From Jackrogersella multiformis (taxonomy: Eukaryota > Ascomycota > Sordariomycetes > Xylariales > Hypoxylaceae): a DNA stretch of 64,000 bases. The stretch spans positions 310,001 to 374,000 of the forward strand of contig CADCXD010000001.1 of NCBI GenBank assembly GCA_902806575.1. The letters are read 5' to 3'. Positions within the stretch are counted from its first letter, which is position 1; the number at the start of each line of letters is the position of its first letter. Under the pieces are notes generated by a model. That model was not told the origin of the DNA and ran no database searches. It was given only the letters and a program-made list of their open reading frames with translations. Positions 57,641 through 64,000 of this stretch are shown here, piece by piece. The translations under genes and the position numbers were made by a program.

Positions 57641-59148
57641 ATGCCTTTTCCCTTTATACTACCAACTACATCATCATTCTCATTCTCTTCAAGCTTCACA
57701 TGCGAATCACACCCCTCACTAACCCTCAACACTAGTACCCATCGAGGGGTTGTGAAAGACTCATTAAAGAAACATAAGCGGCTTCCTACAGCATCCCAAG
57801 CGCCTAATCTGCCTTCCGTCCTCTCTAACCTGAATAACTACCTCCCATATCTCCTCGCCCTCGATGCTGGCTTAAGCAGCAGGGCAGTCTCCGGCGAGGA
57901 AGTCAGTGTGGTCCTGACTTCTACCCCTGCTATTGAATGGCGCCCTACCTTATCAGACCACGCCGTGCCGGGCAAGGAGATATCTAGAGTCAAAGTCCAG
58001 TCTCTAGAATATGAGTTATTCTTCGCTCTCTCCGCCGTGGGCTATACCCACACGCTCCTTGCCCGTTCCTCGCTGCATCCGCTTTACGTTACCTCGGGTG
58101 CGCCACTCGGCACGCAAGAACGTACTGCAGCTCTAACGACGGCTACGAAGCATCTACTAGACGCGGCCTCGGCGCATGACTATCTTGCCCGTCGAGCAGA
58201 GGGTCTCACCACGACGCCCCCCTGCGCCGATATCTCGCAACCCACCGCCCGTGCCATGTCTCTGCTCGCCCTAGCCGAGGCGACCCTCCTCGCCGTTCTC
58301 AAGGACGACCCCTATCCGGCCGTCGTCACGCAGGACCGCAACGCGAACGACCGGGAGTGGATGTACAAAGCGCCCGAGATCCCCAAGGTGCGAGCGCACC
58401 TGTTCGCGCGCCTGTGCCTCGCGGCTGCGGACCACGCCGCCCAGGCATCCTCCTTGTGCCAGCCCCAGGGCCGAGGGATCTCGAAGCTGAACGAAGGCCT
58501 GCTGCGCTATATAGAAGACTTCAGGAGGACCAGCCGCGCAAAGGCCTGCCGGTTCTTCGGCATAGACGCCGAGCTGTCGGGCCAGACCGGAAGCGCCCTG
58601 GGCTGGCTGCGGTGCGGGCTCAAAGAACTCGGGGTCGAGTCGAAGGAGGCCAAGAAGGGCCTCAGCCTCACCCGGATGAAGAAGGACTGGTCCGAGAGGA
58701 AGGAAGACAAGAAGGTCGAAAGGGGAACGAATTGGGGCACAGACGCGGGGAAGCTAGAGGAGACCCGAGTAATCGAGATGCTAGATGCTAAATGGACGAA
58801 AATCAACGATACAGTACGTCTGCCTGGACATAAGTCGATTTAAGCTAATCGCGGCTAACTCCTGAATAGATGCTCACCCAGGCCATCCCGGCGCCGGGGA
58901 CGTTACTGGCTAGCCTTCCGTCCGGGAGGGACATGCACACGCTCAAACCCTACCAGCCGCCGGAGCTCGGAAGGGAGTCGCTCGAAGCGATGCGCGCTCC
59001 TCCGGACCGGCTAGACGATTTCGGAGACGAGCAGCTGAGCTCGGACGACGACGACGACGACGAGAGGACTGCTGTCGAGACGCCGGTCGGCGCCTTCCCC
59101 GGCACGCACATCGAGTTCCGCACCGCGAGCACGAGATCGTATTACTAG
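57641..59148 (+). CDS. palC: pH-response regulator PalC (BRO1-domain)
   Basis: Two exons, 57641-58813 and 58870-59148, join to 483 residues. The body is a BRO1-like helical domain over residues 20-390 (LSNLNNYLPYLLALD, SLEYELFFALSAVGYTHTLL, LLRYIEDFRRTSRAKACRFFGID). It ends in a short Pro/acid-rich tail (LKPYQPPELGRES, then a DDDDDD run). PalC (Rim23 in yeast) links plasma-membrane pH sensing by PalH/I/F to ESCRT-III and the protease PalB, which processes PacC at alkaline pH. No signal or transmembrane segment is present, as expected. Length matches fungal PalC. The 56-bp intron sits late in the gene. Confidence 0.92.
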
Positions 59149-60080
59149 CCGTGCTCAGCTCTTGCTTCTCGTGCTTGAACTTCGGTTGAAGCGGGAGTCC
59201 TAGCCTACATTAGAGCAATCTTCCGACGGCGGCACTGAGTATATATAGCCAGGGTGTCCTACCATCATGTTTATATTCCCTATATTATAGACGTCTAGAC
59301 TATGTCAGTTTATCGTACGACCATCTCGATAATATAGGCTCTCTAGCTGTGTAGTTAACCCATGCGGTAAGTATGTTCCCTCGCACGCATCTTTTTTCCG
59401 CGTTTTTTAATACTAATAAAAGACTATAGCAAAATTCTACGCAACGAGTTACGTAGCATACAGCCACCGCAACATATAAATATATAAACGTATATAACTT
59501 CACTAGGCCAGATTATCATTGTCGGTTACGAGGCAGTAAAAATGAAAGCACGACATTATAGTATAACTCGCATAGATACATACCTATTTACAGTAAAAGC
59601 TATAAAAATTACTAAAGTCATCACTTCAGACCTCCTCATCTCCGGCATGAGAATATCGCCAGAAATTTTTGCTAGAAGTAGTTTATATCACATCACATTA
59701 TATCTAGATTTCCCACCATCCACTCGCCTCTCAATATCGGACACAACTACACAATCACATAATTACGTAATCACATCTTGAGTCCTTTCCTTGCAAATAT
59801 TCTTTACTCAAATAGTGACTCTTATATTCCCTAAGCTCGGCAAACTACCTAAGCAGACCGTTTCATTTTCCTTTGCAAAACGCCGTCATTCGTGGATGAC
59901 ACACCTATGGACGCGGAACTCCTCACTCGCATGCATGCACTTGCTCCTATCCATCCCCTCCTCTCCTCAATATGTAAAGCGTAGTCGCGCATCGACATCC
60001 ACCTCGGCTCTCTAATATCTCGTAGACATCTTCACCTTCACCTTCATCTTCATCTCCATCATTATCCTCATATTCAACCC
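59149..60080. other. Convergent 3' region, palC and RPC40
   Basis: About 930 bp of AT-rich DNA holding both 3' UTRs. The ORF at 59542-59781 has low-complexity, random-looking content. Nothing else is seen. Confidence 0.55.
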
Positions 60081-61294
60081 CTAATACGTGTACACCATAT
60101 TGGTAACCTGCGGCTTGAGGACCAGGCACTTCTTCTTGAGGGCCCTGACGGCCTCGAGGAACAGCTCGTCGCTGTCCCACTGGCCGGTGCTCTCGACGGA
60201 GAAGATGAAGTGGTCCCTGCGGCGGCCGAGGCGGACCTTGCCGTCGAACTCGGGGTGGCGCAGCACCTCGCGGCTGACGGTGTCGCGCATGGGGTCCCTG
60301 ACCACGGCCTTGAGCTCGCCCTCGCGGCCGTGGTACCCGCTCCCCTTCGCGCGCGCCTCCTGCCGCGTCACCGGCTCCAGCGCCACCACCCCCGGCATGA
60401 AGCACGCGGCGAACTTGCGCGCCTCGTCCCCCACGATGGGCCGCGTGATGGCGATCGTCGGCATCAGCCGGTACGAGGCCGTGGCCACGGGCGACCACTT
60501 GGCATGGTCCCACCCGAACCCCAGGTGCATGTGCATCTCCACGTCGACCTCCTGGCCCGGCCGCAGCTTCGCGATCAGGATGTCGGGGTTGCAGGGGCGG
60601 ATGGCGTCGGCGCCCGAGAAGTACTTGGGCTGGCCGCCGAGCGCCTCGAAGGTGATGTCGCGCGCGTACAGGTGGGCGTTGCGGTAGAGCTCCCGCGGGT
60701 CCGTGGCGTGGGGCGGGGCGTCCGGGTTGCGGGTGCACGCGGCCTGCAGGCGCAGGCACACGGAGTTGTTGTCGAAGGTGGTGTCGTAGGTGCCCTCGCC
60801 CTCGGCCGGCTTGCGCCAGAACCCCATCCACTCCCTGAGCCCCTTCCTGCCGCCGGTGAAGGGGATGAGGCCGAGGCGGTGGGCGAGCACCTCGTCCTGG
60901 ATGACGGAGGTGTTGTTGCGGATGAAGACGGTGTCGATGGCCAGGGTGGGGATCTCGGCGATGAGGATGCGGCGGAAGGCGTTGGCGATGGAGGCGTCGA
61001 CGCCGACGAGCGAGAACTGCGCGTCGAACTGCTTGTTCTCGTGCCACTGCACCTTGAAGTTCCGGCGGAAGACTTCCTTGTCCCAAGATTGGTCTTCGTT
61101 CGCGTAGTTCTCTGGGTAGTCGTCCGACACCGTATTCGTGACTGTCTCGTGGTTTATGCCTACGATCTGGTTCACTCGCATGTTAGAGCGGGTGTTCGAG
61201 TTTCGAATTGGGAGATATATAGTAGGCAACATACATTTCTCTCATCCAGGTCTTCCGCGCTAGGCGGTTGTCGCCGTCCTGACGAAGGTGCCAT
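60081..61294 (-). CDS. RPC40: RNA polymerases I and III subunit AC40 (Rpc40)
   Basis: Two exons, 61235-61294 and 60081-61166, join to 381 residues. The first exon gives MAPSSGRRQPPSAEDLDERN and is followed by a 68-bp intron with a CTAAC branch point. The alpha-like RNA polymerase domain is clear: FSLVGVDASIANAFRRILIAEIPTLAI near the start, then VLAHRLGLIPF and ITFEALGG. The last third has the insert domain fold. The protein forms the AC40/AC19 heterodimer that nucleates both Pol I and Pol III, the counterpart of bacterial alpha. An internal in-frame ATG starts a longer-looking ORF inside the intron and is not used. Family length is 335-380. Confidence 0.94.
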
Positions 61295-62103
61295 TATGGG
61301 TGACTTGTGACTTCAATATCAATTGGGCGGGGTGAACGAATGGAACGAATGGCGGATTGTCTGTTGCTGAGAGAAGAAAAAAATGCGACTCAATAAAGCA
61401 AGTGATTATCTTATCTTATCGGGGTTTATCGATTACTATTAAATCCACCCCGCCCTTTCTGTCCCGCACCCCACTAGCTCTGCTGCCTCGCAGCTGCCTA
61501 TGTTATTCCGCCCCACCTTTACCACCCTCGAAATGATATATATACCTGGCCGCCCTCCCATCTTCCAATCTCTCTTTTCCTTTCTTCATACTTACCTTGC
61601 TTCCGCGGTTCTCAGCTCAAGAAGGTGAGCCGCGAAGGGGAGAGGCCTGCATTGCACGTCGCGGAGTCGATCCCTTTCTATTATCACTCGTGATCGTAGG
61701 TGGTGTAATTTTTGTTTTTCATTTTCGTTATGATCGTTGCCTTGATGCATCGCCATGAGGAAGATGATGCCTTTGGATTACCTGGGCTTATCGCCATTTG
61801 AAACGTATTGACTGCGCGCCTGGTTATTTTTCTAGTACTACCTACTTATAGGTATCTAAGGTTGACCCAATATTGATCTTCAAGAGAGTCTTGGACCTAA
61901 AATAGACGCATATTGTAATCTCGATTTCCACCATCTAAGCTACAGATCAGCTACGCATACCATACGCCCTTCGCGTCTTTTAACCCATTTTAAGTTCCAA
62001 CTTAACGTAGTAACATACATATCATACATTGATGCTAAGCCATCATCAACCCGCACTCCTCATCACCCATCCACAATCCTCCACCTTACTACCTAGGTAC
62101 CCA
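61295..62103. other. Region upstream of RPC40; TTATC repeats and an orphan promoter-like stretch
   Basis: Holds the RPC40 promoter with four TTATC units at about 61406-61430, an ATATATATA box with CT-rich DNA at about 61530-61620 pointing right, and the 3' end of COQ6. No coding gene follows the promoter-like stretch. ACCTAGGT at 62091-62098. Confidence 0.5.
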
Positions 62104-63659
62104 TCAAAACCACCCACCCCCACCCCCCGCAGCCCGTCCCATAAAGAAGGTCTTCAGCGGGCCCGCCGCGTTAACCGCGGCGAGCCCCAGGCTCCTCAGC
62201 GGGACCAGCGGGCCGGCGGCGACGGAGTACAGCTTGTGCAGCTTATCGCAAACGCCGAGCAGGAGGTGGTTGGGGGCGTAGCGCTCGGCGTTGTAGGGCT
62301 CGAGGGCGGCGCGCGCGCCGATGTCCTGGCCGTGGGCGGCGGCGAAGGCGATGGTGCGGGCGAGGCTCTCGGCGTCGGCCTGGCCCTGGTTGAGGCCCTG
62401 GCCGGCGAGCGGGTGGACCGTGTGCGCGGCGTCGCCGGCCAGCGCCACGCGCTCGCCCACGTACGTGTCCGCGTGCCGCAGCCGCAGCGGGAACGACGCC
62501 GCGGTGCCGTCCTGCACGCCCGTCGCCGCCTGCGGCACGGCGCGCGCGTCGACCCGCGTGTGCTGCAGCCGCCACGCCAGCTCGTCTTCCTGGCCGGACG
62601 CCAGCGTGTGCATGAAGGCGAGGTCGGCGGGGCCGAGGCGGAAGGCCGCGTTGACGAGCGCGACGAAGTCCCTGGCGGATAGGCTCTTCAGCAGCGCGGC
62701 GTTCGGCGGCGTTGTGGACCACACGAGCGTGGCGCGGTTGCCCGGCAGGGGCAGCATGGCGACGGGCCCGGTGGGGAGGAATCGCTGGTACGCGGTCTTC
62801 GCGGCGTCTCCGCCCCAGCCCGGCCCTTCGAGCTCGAGCGTCGCCACCACGCCGTGGCGGTCGTAGTCCCACCCTCGGCTCTCGATCCCGGCGAACGCGC
62901 GCACGGGGCTGTTGGCCCCGTCGGCGCCCACGAGCAGCCGCGCCGTCAGCTGCTTCCCGCCGGCGAGGTGCACGACGGGCCACTCTCGCAAATCCAGATC
63001 CTCCGTCTCCTCGCCCATCGCGATGCTCTCCACCCTCGCGCCGTCGAACACCTGCACGCCGCCCAGCTCCTGCAGCCTGCGCAGCAGCGCGGACGTCAGG
63101 TTCAGGTTCTCGGTCATGTACGCGATAGTGTTCCCGCCCTCGGCGCCGAGCGGCCACTCGAACTCGATCCTGGCGTCGGTGACGCCGTCCCAGACCTGCA
63201 TCCCGTGGTAGGGCTGGACGCGGGCGCGGTCGACGTGGGCCCAGGCGCCGACGCGGTCGAGGAAGCGCGCGGACGCGGGCGTCAGGGAGCTGCACCGGTT
63301 GGAGAAGCGGTCGGGCGGCATCTTCCACGCGCGGACCTTGCGCAGGTCCTGGGCTTCGACGAGGGCGACGCGGAGGCCCGAGGTCGCGGGGTTCGATCCT
63401 GCGGACGCGATGTTAGCTCGTGCGGCGGCATTGGCTTAGACGGGGGGGGGGGGTGAGATGTACTAAGCGCGGTGAGCAGGCTTAGACCGGCGGGACCGCC
63501 GCCCACGCACACGACATCGTAGATATCCGGTTCTTGGGGGCTGGCGCTGGCGCTGGCGTAGGACCTGGATAGTCGGGGTAGGAGTCGGCGGCTACAGCTT
63601 CGACATAAATTCGAGAGAGGCCTTCGTAGTTGTCGGCTTGGTAGAACGACGAAATCCAT
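62104..63659 (-). CDS. COQ6: Ubiquinone biosynthesis monooxygenase Coq6
   Basis: Two exons, 63464-63659 and 62104-63398, join to 496 residues. Residues 1-42 are basic and hydroxylated (RQLRRPLSNLCRSC, SYASASAS) and act as a mitochondrial presequence. FAD motifs follow: VVCVGGGPAGLS near residue 50, LVGADGANSPVRAFAG, and ALAGDAAHTVHPLAGQGLNQG. Coq6 is a flavoprotein hydroxylase that oxidises C5 of the benzoquinone ring in CoQ synthesis on the matrix face of the inner membrane, with electrons from ferredoxin. The intron has a run of twelve Gs, a site prone to sequencing error, but the join (ALRSNPATSG) is clean. The start is the ATG at 63659; an earlier frame begins at TTG. Confidence 0.93.
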
Positions 63660-64000
63660 TTTGATCGAATGCCCGCACCTCAAAAGATGTCGAGTATAGA
63701 ACGATGATCGTCACTTTTAAGAGGGTGGGAGCTTTGACATGGGTACCTAGGTACCTACCTAGTGTAGTACAGCAGGGATGATATCAGCCGAAGTTTTACC
63801 AACCGTATAAGTATAAATTTACATCAGGGTACTTACATGTGAAGCCTCCTTTTAGGTATTCGCTCTAGATAAGCATGGAACATTTTATACAAGGAACTAG
63901 GCAAGTATATCAATAACAGTCTGATAATTATCCTACTCCCTACCTATCACTGCCGACCCTATAGCGAACATAATGTATGTTACACGCGAATACAAGCCTC
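63660..64000. other. Upstream of COQ6; no other gene seen
   Basis: About 340 bp with the COQ6 promoter and ACCTAGGT at 63745-63752. No gene visible at the window edge. Confidence 0.55.

Noticed and set aside
59542..59781. 79-aa plus-strand ORF
   Set aside because: Low-complexity Ile/Thr/Ser-rich, AT-rich 3' region.
60210..61310. 366-aa plus-strand ORF
   Set aside because: Antisense to RPC40 with Val/Ala-rich artefact composition.
62243..63328. 361-aa minus-strand ORF
   Set aside because: Alternate frame of COQ6; Arg-rich and without motifs.

Overview
The window is nuclear DNA of a filamentous ascomycete, most likely a Sordariomycete. The evidence is the gene content (PalC, a Zn2Cys6 regulator, a fungal GH2 enzyme, a BBE-like secreted flavoprotein), short spliceosomal introns of about 50-140 bp with CTAAC-like branch points, and intergenic DNA peppered with the palindrome ACCTAGGT. 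The order within the class cannot be fixed from the sequence. There is no bacterial, viral or organellar segment, no CRISPR array, and no rRNA or tRNA gene that I can support.

Layout. 0-5.9 kb: a small Gln-rich ORF, an RBR-type (RING-IBR-RING) ubiquitin ligase, and a short basic protein whose 3' end looks frameshifted. 8.8-12.5 kb: a Cys-rich protein carrying a one-base frameshift, then the complex I 49-kDa subunit. 14-20.5 kb: a cytosolic GH2 glycosidase whose first splice junction does not keep frame, and MCM4. 21-30 kb is a dense housekeeping block: coatomer zeta, Sua5 (tRNA t6A synthesis), Cog4, THO complex subunit 7 and tubulin cofactor A. 30-33.7 kb: a secreted FAD-linked oxidase diverging from COX17; COX17 is split into three small exons. 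33.7-37.9 kb is a gene desert. 37.9-39.8 kb: a sugar/lactose-type MFS permease. 40-46.7 kb: a candidate small membrane protein, a Pro-rich protein with an in-frame TAG near its start, and a Zn2Cys6 transcription factor. 48.7-49.9 kb: the cargo receptor Erv29/SURF4. 52-54.8 kb: a large four-exon protein with a PD-(D/E)XK nuclease-like core. 55-63.7 kb: Alg6, PalC, the Pol I/III subunit Rpc40 and Coq6.

Most genes are unlinked housekeeping functions (replication, transcription, secretory pathway, respiratory chain and quinone synthesis, glycosylation) rather than one pathway, and I see no convincing biosynthetic cluster. Recognisable functional pairs are secretory-pathway genes (coatomer zeta, COG4, ERV29, ALG6) and mitochondrial ones (complex I 49 kDa, COX17, COQ6). 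The best regulatory signals are three ACGCG cores upstream of MCM4, which fit G1/S control, and a perfect inverted pair of PacC-type GCCAAG sites upstream of palC, which fit pH feedback.

Five genes appear broken or mis-started by a single base or codon. They need read-level checking before being called pseudogenes, because they may be consensus errors. Exon boundaries were inferred by eye from frame, GT-AG sites and family knowledge; no alignment or search was run.
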